Shown piece by piece: positions 17,505 through 27,535 of a stretch of 64,000 nucleotides of DNA. The first letter of the stretch is position 1; every line of letters begins with the position of its first letter. A program made the translations under genes and the position numbers. The DNA comes from TMP-86 sp964247385. GTDB taxonomy: Bacteria > Pseudomonadota > Gammaproteobacteria > Steroidobacterales > Steroidobacteraceae. The stretch lies in the NCBI GenBank assembly GCA_964247385.1, contig CAXTUB010000003.1, positions 62,001-126,000 of the forward strand, written 5' to 3'. The notes under the pieces are model-generated. The model was not told the origin of the DNA, did not search any database, and was given only the letters and a program-made list of their open reading frames with translations.

Positions 17505-20500
17505 TCAGGCGGTCAACACCAACGTTTCCTCGTTGCGCAAGTTGTCGCGCAGGCGCAGGTAAGGAAATTGCGCAATGGGAAGGGGCTCGCCCATGTAGAA
17601 GCCTTGCGCGAAGCTGATGCCGAGCTTGCCCAGCGCCGTCATGACCTCTCGAGACTCGACTCGCTCGGCGATGGTGTAAATGCCCATCACCTTGCCCACC
17701 TGGCTGATGGCCTCCACCATGCTTCGATCGACCCGGTCGCTCGCCACGTTCTCGATGAATTGGCCGTCGATTTTCAGGTAATCGACGGGCAGACGTTTCA
17801 GATACATGAACGAGGCCAGCCCGCTGCCGAAGTCGTCGAGCGCGAACAAGCAGCCGCGCGACTTGAGCTCGTTCATGAAGAACACCGCGTTGGTCAAATT
17901 CGAGATCGCGGCGGTCTCGGTGATCTCGAAGCACAGCGCGCCGCGCGATACGGGAGCACGCTCGATCTCGACAATGAGAAACTCGAGGAAGCGATCATCA
18001 TTGAGCGAGGTTCCGGATAGATTCACCGCCGTGGTGAACGGCTTGAGACCTCGCTGCGGCACGTGCGCAATCTGCTCGATGGCGCGCCGGACGACCCAGC
18101 GATCGATAGCCGGCATGACGTTGTAGCGCTCCGCCGCCGGAATGAATTCGGCGGGATCCGCGAAAGCGCCTTCATCCCGTAAGCGCAAAGTGAGCTCGAA
18201 GTGCTCGCGCTCATTCGGATTGCTGCCGATTGCAACGATGGGCTGAAAGAAGAGCTCGAATCCGTCCTCATCGCAAGCGCGGGTCAATTTCGATACCCAA
18301 TGCATCTCGCGGTGGCGCTCGGGCACTTCATCGGGCTTGTAGAGCGAGACTCGATCGCGGCCCTCGTCTTTCGCGGAGTAGCACGCGACGTCCGCCGCGC
18401 TCATCACGCTCGACACCGTCGGCGTGTCCGGCGTCATCTCGACGATGCCGATGCTGACGCCCACGGTGAGCGTCTTGTCGAGCCAGTTGAAGCGAAAATC
18501 ATGGACGGCCTGACGCAGGCTTTCAGCGATGCGCAGCGCCTGATCGAGCGAGCATTGCTCGAGCAGGATGCCAAATTCATCCCCGCCCAGGCGCGCCAGG
18601 GTGTCGCCCGCGCGGATGCGCGACTGCAAGACGCCGGTGATTTTTTTCAGCAGCGAGTCACCCGCCGGATGTCCGCAGGTGTCGTTGACGAGCTTGAATT
18701 GATCGAGATCCAAGTACAGCAGCGCGTGCCGCGCGCCGGGATGCTGGCGGATATTTTCCACCGCAGCCGTGAGGCGATGCTCGAACTCGCGCCGGTTGAT
18801 GAGCCCGGTGAGTGCGTCGTGGCTCGCTTGATAGTACAGCGCGCGGTGCAACCGGCGCTCCTTGCTCGCATCGCGAAACACCATGACGGCGCCGATCAAA
18901 TGGCCCGTACGGTCGCGAATCGGCGCGGCGGACGTTTGGATGGCGATTTCCTGGCCGCGGCGGCTGATCAGCAAAGCATTGTCGCCGAATTCGACCGCGC
19001 GTCCTTCGCGCAGACAATGCTCGATGGGATTTTCGATGGGCTGGCGTTTGATTTCATGAATGGTGGCGAGCACTTCGGAAATCTTGCGGCGCTGCGCCGT
19101 GCGATTTTCCCAGCCCGTCAGGCTTTCCGCGACGGGATTCATGTAATCGATGAGCGCTTCCGAATCCGTCGTGATGACGGCATCGCCGATGGACTCGAGC
19201 GTCACTTGCGCGCGCTCTTTCTCCTGGAACACCTGAGTCTCGGCGCGCTTGCGCTCGGTGATATCGACGAACGTGCCCTCGATTCCGATCATGCGGCCCG
19301 ACAAATCCCGCACCGCGCGGCAGCTTTCGAGCACCACGATGGCGCTGCCGTCCTTGCGCGCCAGGCTCACCTCGAGATTCCGGACCTCGCCGCTGCTCTC
19401 GAGACCCCGCAAAATGGCTTCGCGATCCGCAGCCGATGAGTACAGACCGAGCGCGTTCAACTCATACACTTCTTCGGCCGAATCATAGCCCAGCATCTCG
19501 ACGAAGGCGCGGTTGACCGCTAGAAACTTGCCGTCGAGCGTGGTTTGAAATACGGCTTCCATCACGCTTTGGAACAGTCCGCGGAATTTTGCCTCGCTGT
19601 CGCGCACGGCGGCCGCCGCTCCGTGCCGCTCGATGGCAATGCCCGCCAGCTGACCCAAGCGCAACACGAGATCTTGATCCCGGTTCGAAGGCAGGCCGCT
19701 CTCGCGGCGATACAACGCGATGGTGCCGACGATCGAGCCGTCGGATTGCAGGATAGGCGAGGACCAGGCGGCGCGAATTTTCGCCGCGGCCGCAGCTTCG
19801 CGCCGATGTTCCCAGAATGCGTCCGATTCGATATTGGCGACCATGACGGTGCGCGCGAGATACACCGCCGCTGCGCAGGAGCCGACCCCCACGCCGACGG
19901 GGCAATGATCCATGGCGGCGACGAACTTGCGCGCAAGGCTTGGCGCTGCGCCGAAGCGCAGGCTACTGCTTTCCCGGTCGAAGAGGCTGATGGCGCACAG
20001 GCCGCTCGCGATCACCGATTCGACTCCCCTGGCGACATGCTCCAAGGCTTCATCGAGCGGCGCGTGCACCGCGATTTTCTCGAGCACGCGGCGCTCGGCG
20101 GCAGCCACGGCTTCGGCTCGCTTGCGCTCGGAGATATCGGTGATGCTGCCGCGGATCAGGCGGCGATTCACGCTCGGGAGCCGCGCGAGCCGCACCTCGC
20201 AAGGAATTTCCCGTCCCGTCGCATCGCAATGAAGCCATTCGAACACGGGCGTTGCGCCATTGAGCGCACCTTCGATGAAGCCGCGTGCTTTGCCGAAGGA
20301 TTCACTGCCATCCGCTTGAATCCGCGGGCTGACTTTTTCCGGGCCGCAAGCCAAGAGCTCACGCCGCTCCATTTTGAAGAACCGGCAGGCATGTTCGTTG
20401 GCATCTGCAAAAAGCTTGCGGTCGACATCCAAGACCACGATCGCCTCTGGCGCGTTCTCCACAAGCGTGCGATAGCGCGCTTCACTTTCGCGCATAGTCT

Positions 20501-21098
20501 GTTCGGCCAAATGCCGCTCGGCGGTGTCGCGTATGCACACCACGAACCCCGGGCGCTGATTCAAGTGCGCCTTGCTCACCGTCAATTCGGCGGCAAAACG
20601 GCCACGTCTCGATGAAGCGCTGATCTCGTGCGCCGCAAGATCCATATGCGTGTCGTCGATCCGGGCCGCCAATTCGGTCAGAAACTTGGTCGCCCCGCCG
20701 CGCACGGCAATCTCGGGCACCAGCATCTCGAGATCTCGCCCGATCACCTCATGTGCGTCGTAGCCAAACATCCGCTCGCCAGTGGGATTGAAGGTCTCCA
20801 CGTGGCCCTGTTCATCCACGGTGATGATGGCATCCTTGACGTTGTCGAGAATGGCTTGAAGTTGCGCCGCACTTTGCTCGCGGATCTCCCGGGTCAGCGC
20901 CTGCGCCTCATCGGACATGAGCTGCATGGAACGCACGATGCCGCGGCGCTCCTCATCGATACGGTCGTATTGCTCACTGATGATGCGCAGCAGCGCATCG
21001 ACGTCGAGCGTATCCGATCCTGCGCGTGCGTCGCGCAACTGGCGTTTGAGCAACCGGTTCAGATGCGGTTCCGGTTCCGCCGAATCGGCCGCAATCAT
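17505..21098 (-). CDS. Multi-PAS/GAF GGDEF-EAL cyclic-di-GMP protein
   Basis: 1197 aa. Rough layout: N-terminal helices (1-80), PAS ~80-195, PAS ~205-325, GAF ~340-495, PAS ~500-620, PAS ~630-750, GGDEF ~755-920, EAL ~935-1185. The cyclase motif GGDEF is intact at 838-842, with an inhibitory RxxD (RAGD, 829-832) five residues before it. In the phosphodiesterase half the EAL motif reads ELT (968-970) with its Glu kept. NLSG, FEITET, ALDDFGSG, LKIDG and the Gln of AQGFY are also kept. No membrane segment is evident, so it should be a cytosolic sensor able to make and/or break c-di-GMP. The signals may be redox, light or ligand via PAS/GAF. It lies alone between ackA and typA. Confidence 0.92.
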   Translation of the reverse strand: MIAADSAEPEPHLNRLLKRQLRDARAGSDTLDVDALLRIISEQYDRIDEERRGIVRSMQLMSDEAQALTREIREQSAAQLQAILDNVKDAIITVDEQGHVETFNPTGERMFGYDAHEVIGRDLEMLVPEIAVRGGATKFLTELAARIDDTHMDLAAHEISASSRRGRFAAELTVSKAHLNQRPGFVVCIRDTAERHLAEQTMRESEARYRTLVENAPEAIVVLDVDRKLFADANEHACRFFKMERRELLACGPEKVSPRIQADGSESFGKARGFIEGALNGATPVFEWLHCDATGREIPCEVRLARLPSVNRRLIRGSITDISERKRAEAVAAAERRVLEKIAVHAPLDEALEHVARGVESVIASGLCAISLFDRESSSLRFGAAPSLARKFVAAMDHCPVGVGVGSCAAAVYLARTVMVANIESDAFWEHRREAAAAAKIRAAWSSPILQSDGSIVGTIALYRRESGLPSNRDQDLVLRLGQLAGIAIERHGAAAAVRDSEAKFRGLFQSVMEAVFQTTLDGKFLAVNRAFVEMLGYDSAEEVYELNALGLYSSAADREAILRGLESSGEVRNLEVSLARKDGSAIVVLESCRAVRDLSGRMIGIEGTFVDITERKRAETQVFQEKERAQVTLESIGDAVITTDSEALIDYMNPVAESLTGWENRTAQRRKISEVLATIHEIKRQPIENPIEHCLREGRAVEFGDNALLISRRGQEIAIQTSAAPIRDRTGHLIGAVMVFRDASKERRLHRALYYQASHDALTGLINRREFEHRLTAAVENIRQHPGARHALLYLDLDQFKLVNDTCGHPAGDSLLKKITGVLQSRIRAGDTLARLGGDEFGILLEQCSLDQALRIAESLRQAVHDFRFNWLDKTLTVGVSIGIVEMTPDTPTVSSVMSAADVACYSAKDEGRDRVSLYKPDEVPERHREMHWVSKLTRACDEDGFELFFQPIVAIGSNPNEREHFELTLRLRDEGAFADPAEFIPAAERYNVMPAIDRWVVRRAIEQIAHVPQRGLKPFTTAVNLSGTSLNDDRFLEFLIVEIERAPVSRGALCFEITETAAISNLTNAVFFMNELKSRGCLFALDDFGSGLASFMYLKRLPVDYLKIDGQFIENVASDRVDRSMVEAISQVGKVMGIYTIAERVESREVMTALGKLGISFAQGFYMGEPLPIAQFPYLRLRDNLRNEETLVLTA

Positions 21099-21365
21099 GT
21101 CGAGCCTTCTGAAGAAATGCGGGCGGCGATCCGGCTTACGGGCACAGCTCGCCGAAACGCTATTGTTGTGAGCGGGCCTCCTCGGCGATGTGATCCGAGT
21201 CTCGTTTGCCGGAGCATCACGTCAAACGTGCGTGTCGTGCTCCACAGATCGCTGTCAAGAAAACGCGGGCCGCGCCCCACGGCGAAATGCGCGCGGCGGG
21301 ACGTGCGATAAGGAGAGGCGAGAGCCGGCGCGACGCAACGCGCCGAGCTCGTTCCACAACGCGCA
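21099..21365. other. Intergenic region, no gene seen
   Basis: 267 bases between the typA stop and the GGDEF-EAL start, both on the minus strand. It should contain the promoter of the latter. I saw no convincing hairpin with a T-run, no RNA gene and no protein of recognisable type. Confidence 0.5.
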
Positions 21366-23192
21366 CTAGGCCGAAATTTCTTGTGCGCGCTCGGCGCGCT
21401 TGCGCTCGTTCTCGCTCAGATTGCGCTTGCGCAGCCGGAGCGAAGTCGGCGTCACTTCGATGAGCTCATCATCATCGATGAACTCCATTGCTTGCTCGAG
21501 CGAGAATCGAACCGGCGGCGTGAGCAAAATGTTCTCATCGCGCCCGGCAGCGCGCATGTTAGTGAGTTTCTTGCCCTTCAGCGGATTCACGACCAAGTCG
21601 TTATCACGGCTGTGAATGCCGATGATCATGCCTTCGTACACTTCTTCGCCCGGCCCGATGCACAGCCGGCCCCGCTCCTGCAAGCTGAACAATGAATAGG
21701 CGAGCGCGACGCCCCGTCCGTTCGCGATCAGCACGCCTTGCGAGCGCTGGCCCAAATCGCGCTGCACTTGCGGCCCGTAGCGTTCGAACACGTGAAACAG
21801 AAGTCCCGTGCCGCGTGTCATGGTGCGAAACTCGGTTTGAAAGCCGATCAGTCCACGCGATGGAATCACATAGTCGAGCCGCACGCGCCCGCGTCCATCC
21901 GCTTGCATGTCCTTGAGCTCGGCGCCGCGCGAACCGAGAGCCGACATGACATCACCCTGATTGGCGCTCTCCACATCGACCGTGAGCTGCTCGTACGGTT
22001 CGTGAGCCACACCATCGATTTGCTTGATCACCACGCGCGGCCGCGACACCGCAATCTCATAGCCTTCGCGGCGCATGTTCTCGAGCAGCACGCCGAGATG
22101 CAGCTCGCCTCGGCCGTACACGATGAACTTGTCCGGATCCTGCGTTTCCTCGACGCGCAGCGCGACATTGTGAATCTGCTCGCGCTCCAGCCGCTCGCGG
22201 ATCTGCCGGCTGGTCACGAACTTGCCGTCCCGGCCGAGAAAGGGCGAGGTGTTGACCTCGAAAGTCATGCTGATGGTGGGCTCATCCACCGTCAGGCTCG
22301 GCAGCGCCTCGACACAGCTTGGGTCGCACAGCGTCTCCGAGACCTTCGGCGCGGCAATGCCGGCGAAGGCGACGATGTCTCCGGCGCGCGCGCTCTCGAC
22401 CTCGACCCGCGTCAATCCGTGAAAGCCCAGAATCTGCGAGATGCGCTCGTTGCGCGTGCGGCCTTCCCCATCGATCACCACCACCGCGCTGCCGCGGGCG
22501 AGCGTGCCCCGTTTGATGCGGCCAATGCCGATCGCGCCCACGTAACTCGAATAGTCGAGAAGCGTGACTTGCAGCTGCAGCGGGCCATCGACATCGACTG
22601 CCGGCGCGGGACAATGCGTCACAATGGTCTCGAACAGCGGGTTCATGGTGCCCGAGCGCGCATGCGGATCGAGCGATGCGAAGCCTTGCAAAGCCGAGGC
22701 ATAGACCACGGGAAAATCGAGTTGCTCATCGGTCGCACCCAGGCGATCGAACAAGTCGAAGGTTTGATCGAGCACCCAACCGGGGCGCGCCTCGGCGCGG
22801 TCCACCTTATTGATCACGACAATGGGTTTCAGGCCATGCTGAAAGGCTTTTTGCGTGACGAAACGGGTTTGCGGCATGGGTCCATCGACCGCGTCGACCA
22901 GCAGCAGCACGCCATCCACCATGGCCAGCACGCGCTCGACTTCGCCGCCGAAATCGGCATGACCCGGAGTATCGACGATGTTGATGCGAAAGCCGCGCCA
23001 CACGATGGCCGTGTTTTTCGCAAGAATGGTGATTCCGCGCTCGCGCTCGAGATCGTTCGAGTCCATGACCCGCTCGGGCAATTCCTTGCGGGCATCCAGC
23101 GTTCCTGATTGCCGCAGGAGCTGATCGACGAGAGTGGTCTTGCCATGATCGACGTGCGCGATGATGGCGATGTTGCGGAGCTGTTCTGTCAC
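21366..23192 (-). CDS. typA: Translational GTPase TypA/BipA
   Basis: About 608 aa. I prefer GTG 23192 because it yields MTEQLRNIAIIAHVDHGKTT, matching the usual N-terminus; TTG 23207 is an alternative. G1 (AHVDHGKTT), G3 (DTPGHADFGG) and G4 (NKVD) are present. EF-G-like domains III and V and the BipA-specific C-terminal domain follow (GRGELHLGVLLENMRREGYE, LTPPVRFSLEQAMEFIDDDELIEVTP). It is a ribosome-associated GTPase involved in 50S assembly and stress or low-temperature growth. Confidence 0.96.
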   Translation of the reverse strand: MTEQLRNIAIIAHVDHGKTTLVDQLLRQSGTLDARKELPERVMDSNDLERERGITILAKNTAIVWRGFRINIVDTPGHADFGGEVERVLAMVDGVLLLVDAVDGPMPQTRFVTQKAFQHGLKPIVVINKVDRAEARPGWVLDQTFDLFDRLGATDEQLDFPVVYASALQGFASLDPHARSGTMNPLFETIVTHCPAPAVDVDGPLQLQVTLLDYSSYVGAIGIGRIKRGTLARGSAVVVIDGEGRTRNERISQILGFHGLTRVEVESARAGDIVAFAGIAAPKVSETLCDPSCVEALPSLTVDEPTISMTFEVNTSPFLGRDGKFVTSRQIRERLEREQIHNVALRVEETQDPDKFIVYGRGELHLGVLLENMRREGYEIAVSRPRVVIKQIDGVAHEPYEQLTVDVESANQGDVMSALGSRGAELKDMQADGRGRVRLDYVIPSRGLIGFQTEFRTMTRGTGLLFHVFERYGPQVQRDLGQRSQGVLIANGRGVALAYSLFSLQERGRLCIGPGEEVYEGMIIGIHSRDNDLVVNPLKGKKLTNMRAAGRDENILLTPPVRFSLEQAMEFIDDDELIEVTPTSLRLRKRNLSENERKRAERAQEISA

Positions 23193-23281
23193 GGTGCGGT
23201 CGGGCAAAAGGCGCGCAGTATAGCGCGGGCCTTGAGAATGCGCGCTCGAAATGAGCGCGGCGTGCGCCGCATCCGCCGCGC

Positions 23282-23812
23282 TCAGCCGTTCGGGATCGCG
23301 GTGTCGACGATGAGCGGAATGCTGAATGAACGCGACTCGGTGACATCGGTCGCGTCGCTGAAGGTTGCCTCAGCGTTGACGTAGAACAACCCTTCGGCGG
23401 CCGGCGTCACTTGAATCGACTTGCGCAGCACTTGCTCGCTCGAGATGTCGTCGAAGCGTGCGCTCGAGTCGCTGGCAATGCGCACCCCGTCCGAAGCTTG
23501 GAAGGTCAGGTCCACGCGCGAGGCGCCATGCTGAGGTAGAAGCGCGAACTCGATGAGCACGGGCCGGCCGGCGATCGGCCGATCGGCAATGTTGAATTTA
23601 AGCTCGGCAATCGGCGCGCTGTTCGTCGGGCTCGAGGCAAGCACCATGCCCTGCGTCGCCTGGGCGCGGGAGACTTGCGGCTTGAGCCTCGCGGCTCTCG
23701 GCTTCGTGTCCATTACCGGCGCCGCTGTATCCGGCGCGCCGCTCCCACAACCCGCCAAAACCAAACACATGAGAAGCTGCGCCGTTTGCAACTTTTGCAT
23801 CGTGGCTATCAT
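23282..23812 (-). CDS. Putative lipoprotein, unknown function
   Basis: About 176 aa from ATG 23812 (ATG 23800 also possible; the longer frame to 23857 adds an Arg-rich stretch unlike a leader). A lipoprotein signal peptide ends in LVLAGCGSG, the lipobox, with Cys about residue 22. The remaining ~150 residues look like a beta-rich domain (alternating hydrophobic strands, Ala/Ser/Asp loops) with no motif I recognise. It would be anchored in the periplasm or outer membrane. It lies 74-90 bases downstream of... the srkA stop side and upstream of typA on the same strand, but no shared role is evident. Confidence 0.65.
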   Translation of the reverse strand: MIATMQKLQTAQLLMCLVLAGCGSGAPDTAAPVMDTKPRAARLKPQVSRAQATQGMVLASSPTNSAPIAELKFNIADRPIAGRPVLIEFALLPQHGASRVDLTFQASDGVRIASDSSARFDDISSEQVLRKSIQVTPAAEGLFYVNAEATFSDATDVTESRSFSIPLIVDTAIPNG

Positions 23813-23872
23813 CGCCGCCGCGCGGCGTTCAGACAACCGACGGCATCGCATTGTCAAAGCGTTCGCATGCGC

Positions 23873-24853
23873 TCATACGCTCAAATCAGGCGCGTCGAGC
23901 AGGGTGAGCTGCTCTTCCAATGCGCGGTGATGGTCCTCCCAATAGCGCGGCTCGGCAAACCACGGGAAGGCTTTGGGAAACGCAGGATCGTGCCAGCGCC
24001 GGGCGATCCACGCCGCATAGTGAATCATACGCAGACTCCGCAGTGGCTCGATCAGGCTGAGCTCGGCGCGATCGAATGGCGAGAACTGCTCGTAGCCTTG
24101 CAAGAGGTCACGCATCTCGGCGCGCATCTGTGCCGGACTGCCGGACAGCAGCATCCATAGATCCTGAATGGCCGGCCCGGTCGTGCAGTCGTCCAAGTCG
24201 ACGAAGTGTGGTCCGGCATCGCTCCACAGCACGTTACCGCGATGACAATCGCCATGGATCCGCAGCCTGCGTGCTCCGCCCCAGTCGGCGGCGCGAGCCT
24301 CGACGATGGCGAGAATTTCATCTGTGACGTTTTCGTACTTGGCATGCAAATAATCCGGCAGCCATGCGCCGCGCAGAATCTCATCGCGGGCACCGCGGCC
24401 AAGGCTCGAGACACTCAGTGCGGGACGCGCGTTGAAGCGCCCTGCCGCGCCGACCAAATGCAGGCGCGCAAGAAATCTTCCCATCCATTCGCGCTCATCG
24501 GCCGAGCCCAGCTCGGGCCAGCGGCCGCCGCGCCGCTCGAACAACGCGAAGCGAAATTGCTCGTGCCGATGCAGCGCCGTGCCTGCGAAAATCTTGGGTG
24601 CGACCACCGGAATATCGCGCGCCGCGAGCCCCTGCGCGAACTCGTGTTCCTCGTTGATCGCCGAATCGCTCCACCGGCCAGGCCGATAGAACTTCACCAC
24701 GAGCGGGCTGCCCTCCTCCATCCCCACCTGATAGACGCGGTTTTCGTAGCTGTTGAGCGCGAGGACTCGGCCATCGGGCACGAGTCCCACGCTTTCCAGC
24801 GCCGCAAGCACCGCATCCGGCGACAAACTTGCGTAAGGCGTCTCATCTTGCAT
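23873..24853 (-). CDS. srkA: Stress-response kinase A (YihE/RdoA family)
   Basis: About 326 aa from ATG 24853 (MQDETPYASL). It is an APH-type kinase fold: an ATP-binding lobe with VVKFYRPGRWS, the catalytic loop HGDCHRGNVLW and the metal-binding FVDLDDC. WKR-like C-terminal helices (RMIHYAAWIARRW) are typical of SrkA. The E. coli enzyme is a Ser/Thr kinase that protects against stress-induced death, linked to the Cpx response. The neighbouring lipoprotein lies 61 bases downstream on the same strand, and galE is divergent across about 70 bases. Confidence 0.9.
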   Translation of the reverse strand: MQDETPYASLSPDAVLAALESVGLVPDGRVLALNSYENRVYQVGMEEGSPLVVKFYRPGRWSDSAINEEHEFAQGLAARDIPVVAPKIFAGTALHRHEQFRFALFERRGGRWPELGSADEREWMGRFLARLHLVGAAGRFNARPALSVSSLGRGARDEILRGAWLPDYLHAKYENVTDEILAIVEARAADWGGARRLRIHGDCHRGNVLWSDAGPHFVDLDDCTTGPAIQDLWMLLSGSPAQMRAEMRDLLQGYEQFSPFDRAELSLIEPLRSLRMIHYAAWIARRWHDPAFPKAFPWFAEPRYWEDHHRALEEQLTLLDAPDLSV

Positions 24854-24924
24854 AGGGGCGCTTGGGGATGGATGTGCCGGCCTTGTTATCATCGGCACGA
24901 AATCGGCAACATGCACTCTTCAAC

Positions 24925-25929
24925 ATGGTTCACGGCACTCAAGGCGCAATTCTAGTCACCGGCGGCGCGGGATACATCGGCAGCCACGTCGTCAAGCAAT
25001 TGGGCGCCGCGGGCGAGCGCGTCGTCGTGCTCGATAATCTGAGCCGCGGCTTCCGCCAAGCGGTAACGGCGGGCGAGCTGATCATCGGCGACGTGGGCAA
25101 TCAAGCACTCGTCGAACAAGTGATCTCCACTCATGGCATCGATACGGTCATGCATTTCGCGGCGTTCACCGTCGTGCCGGAATCCGTGGCCGAGCCGTTG
25201 AAATATTACGGTAATAATACCTGCTCGACTCGAGCGCTCCTCGAAGTCTGCGCGCGCAACAAGGTGCGCAACTTTGTCTTTTCCTCCACCGCGGCGGTGT
25301 ACGGCATCCCGGAAACCGGTGTCGCCGGCGAAGACACGCCGACCCGTCCCATCAATCCGTACGGCACCTCGAAGCTCATGAGTGAGTGGATGCTGCGCGA
25401 CCTGGCCGCGGCGAGTGAGCTCAAATATATTGCGCTGCGCTACTTCAATGTGGCGGGTTCGGACCGCTCCTCGCAAATCGGGCAGGCGACTCCCGGCGCG
25501 ACCTTGCTGACCAAAGTGGCGTGCGAGCATGTGGTTGGCAAGCGCCCGCAGATTTCGGTGTACGGCACGGATTACCCCACCGCCGACGGCACCGGCGTGC
25601 GCGACTACATTCACGTCGAAGACCTCGCCTCGGCGCATTTGCGCGCGCTCGATTACCTGCGCGACGGCGGCCAGAGCGCCGTGTTGAATTGCGGATACGG
25701 TCACGGCTACAGCGTGCGCGAGGTGCTGCGCACGGTTGAGAAGGTGGCCGGTCAGCCGCTCGTCATCCGCGAGGAGCCGCGGCGCGCCGGCGACCCGCCT
25801 TCGTTGATTGCGCGGGCCGATCGCATTCGACACGAGCTCGGCTGGGAGCCGCGTCTCGACGACCTGGAAATCATCGTTTCGAGCGCACTCGCATGGGAGC
25901 GGAAGCTTGCGGCGAATCCTTGGAGCTGA
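24925..25929 (+). CDS. galE: UDP-glucose 4-epimerase
   Basis: 334 aa from ATG 24925. It is an extended short-chain dehydrogenase: NAD-binding ILVTGGAGYIGSHVVKQ, a catalytic Ser/Thr region (FVFSSTAAVYG), and the YGTSK Tyr-Lys pair (NPYGTSKLMSEW). ALRYFNVAGSDR and GTGVRDYIHVEDLASAH are GalE hallmarks. It interconverts UDP-glucose and UDP-galactose and so feeds surface polysaccharide synthesis. The polysaccharide locus starts 26 kb away. Confidence 0.94.
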   Translation: MVHGTQGAILVTGGAGYIGSHVVKQLGAAGERVVVLDNLSRGFRQAVTAGELIIGDVGNQALVEQVISTHGIDTVMHFAAFTVVPESVAEPLKYYGNNTCSTRALLEVCARNKVRNFVFSSTAAVYGIPETGVAGEDTPTRPINPYGTSKLMSEWMLRDLAAASELKYIALRYFNVAGSDRSSQIGQATPGATLLTKVACEHVVGKRPQISVYGTDYPTADGTGVRDYIHVEDLASAHLRALDYLRDGGQSAVLNCGYGHGYSVREVLRTVEKVAGQPLVIREEPRRAGDPPSLIARADRIRHELGWEPRLDDLEIIVSSALAWERKLAANPWS

Positions 25930-26059
25930 GCACTCGAGGTTTTCTCTCCGGCTCGCTCCGTGTGGTCGCATATGCGCCGCTCCGCGTGCGGCCGGAGGCA
26001 TGAATACATCCGGCGGGCACCCATGCAATCAGGTTGAATAGGCTTTAAAATCCGCCGCG

Positions 26060-27535
26060 ATGCGCTTTCCGCGGCCTAAGTCATTGAGTGGGCTGATGCT
26101 GACCGGCTTCGCGCTGGTGGCGCTGCCGCTCATCTATGCGATTGTCGATGCAGCAGTGCAAATCAATCGCCTGTCGAACCGCAGCGAACAGCTGGTCGTG
26201 CACGGAGTGCAGGCCACGCGCAACAATCAGTTGTTGTTCGAGCAGATCTCATCGCTCGAGCGCAACGCGCGCATTTATCAAATCATCGGCAATGCAGATT
26301 CGGTGGACGTGTACACGAAGGCGTATGAACGGCTTGCGGCCACCGTGGAAGACCTGGGCAGACTCGACCTGGATGCGGACGCTCGACGCGACTTGATCGC
26401 CTTGCATACTCAGAATGATGCGCTGCTGCGAAAGTTTCGCGCCGCGCGTCCCAATTCAAGGCAGATGGCGCAAGTCGTCGCTGCGTTTTCCGAGCTGTCG
26501 GATCTCGCATCGAAAGTCTCCACGCGCATCAACACGCAAATCGACCGGGAGCTTGCGAGACTTCAGCTCGCAACTCAACGTGCGCAACAAAATCTGTTCT
26601 GGCAAACGCTCGCGCTCGTCCCGGTCACGCTGGCCGTCGTCGTGGTGTTCACGTATCTCTTCGGCCGGCCCATTCGCGCCATCGATCGAGCCATCAGCGA
26701 GCTGGGCCGCGGCACGTTCTCGCGGCCCATCTCGATCAGCGGCCCCGCCGACCTGGAACGCCTGGCCACGCAGCTTGAGTGGCTTCGAGTGCGCCTGCTC
26801 GAGCTTGCGCAGGAAAAAAACCGCTTCTTGCGTCATATGTCGCACGAGCTCAAGACGCCGCTCGCCAACATCCGCGAGGGCACCGAGCTCTTGATGGATG
26901 GCGCGGTGGGTGAGCTGCATAGTAGCCAGCGCGAAGTCACCGCCATCCTTAGAGAAAACGGCATGAAGCTGCAACGCCTGATCGAAAACTTACTGTCCTT
27001 CAGCGCATGGCAAGCCAAGAGCGTCGGGCTCGATGTGTCCGAATTCAAGCTTCGGCCGCTCATCAAGTCGGTGTTGGAAAACCAGCAGCTCACGCTGGTG
27101 GCGCAGCGCGTGCGCCTCGATGTGCAGATCGAAGATCTGACGGCGCTCGCCGATCGCGCGAAAGTTCGTCTCATTCTCGATAACTTGTTGTCGAACGCCA
27201 TCAAGTTCACGCCGCGCGGGGGAACCATCTCTCTGCACGCGCGCGGCGAGCGCGGCTACCTCGTGCTCGATGTGATGGACACCGGTCCCGGAGTGCCGGC
27301 AACGGAGCGGCATCGCATTTTCGATGCCTTCTACGCAGGCAGCGTTCCGCAGGGGGGGTTCGTCAAAGGCACGGGCATTGGGCTGTCCGTGGTCACGGAA
27401 TTTGCCAATGCTCACGGAGGCGGCGTCGAGATTCTCGACTCGGCATCGGGCGGTGCGCATTTTCGTGTGCGAATTCCACTGCGCCAGCAGAGAAGCGATG
27501 CGGCAGAGCGCGAAGCGGCCAATGCGGCTGCGTAA
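26060..27535 (+). CDS. Sensor histidine kinase, GlrK/QseE-type
   Basis: 491 aa, inner membrane. Two transmembrane segments (~14-36 and ~185-210) flank a periplasmic helical sensor. A HAMP domain (FGRPIRAIDRAISELGRG) follows, then the H-box with the phosphorylated His (FLRHMSHELKTPLANIREG), the N-box (DNLLSNAIKFTPRGG) and the G boxes (DTGPGV, GTGIGLSVV). It phosphorylates the regulator two genes downstream. Kinase, lipoprotein and sigma-54 regulator in that order is the layout of glrK-qseG-glrR (qseEGF) in enteric bacteria. Confidence 0.88.
   Translation: MRFPRPKSLSGLMLTGFALVALPLIYAIVDAAVQINRLSNRSEQLVVHGVQATRNNQLLFEQISSLERNARIYQIIGNADSVDVYTKAYERLAATVEDLGRLDLDADARRDLIALHTQNDALLRKFRAARPNSRQMAQVVAAFSELSDLASKVSTRINTQIDRELARLQLATQRAQQNLFWQTLALVPVTLAVVVVFTYLFGRPIRAIDRAISELGRGTFSRPISISGPADLERLATQLEWLRVRLLELAQEKNRFLRHMSHELKTPLANIREGTELLMDGAVGELHSSQREVTAILRENGMKLQRLIENLLSFSAWQAKSVGLDVSEFKLRPLIKSVLENQQLTLVAQRVRLDVQIEDLTALADRAKVRLILDNLLSNAIKFTPRGGTISLHARGERGYLVLDVMDTGPGVPATERHRIFDAFYAGSVPQGGFVKGTGIGLSVVTEFANAHGGGVEILDSASGGAHFRVRIPLRQQRSDAAEREAANAAA

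Noticed and set aside
18201..19439. 412-residue frame antisense to the GGDEF-EAL gene
   Set aside because: No domain; it lies over intact PAS and GGDEF coding sequence.
21738..23108. 456-residue frame antisense to typA
   Set aside because: His/Asp-rich shadow of a conserved GTPase gene.
25976..25992. GCCGC/GCGGC hairpin after galE as a terminator
   Set aside because: Only five pairs with a seven-base loop and no T-run; common by chance in GC-rich DNA.
24952..26028. 358-residue frame antisense to galE
   Set aside because: Shadow of a well conserved epimerase gene.
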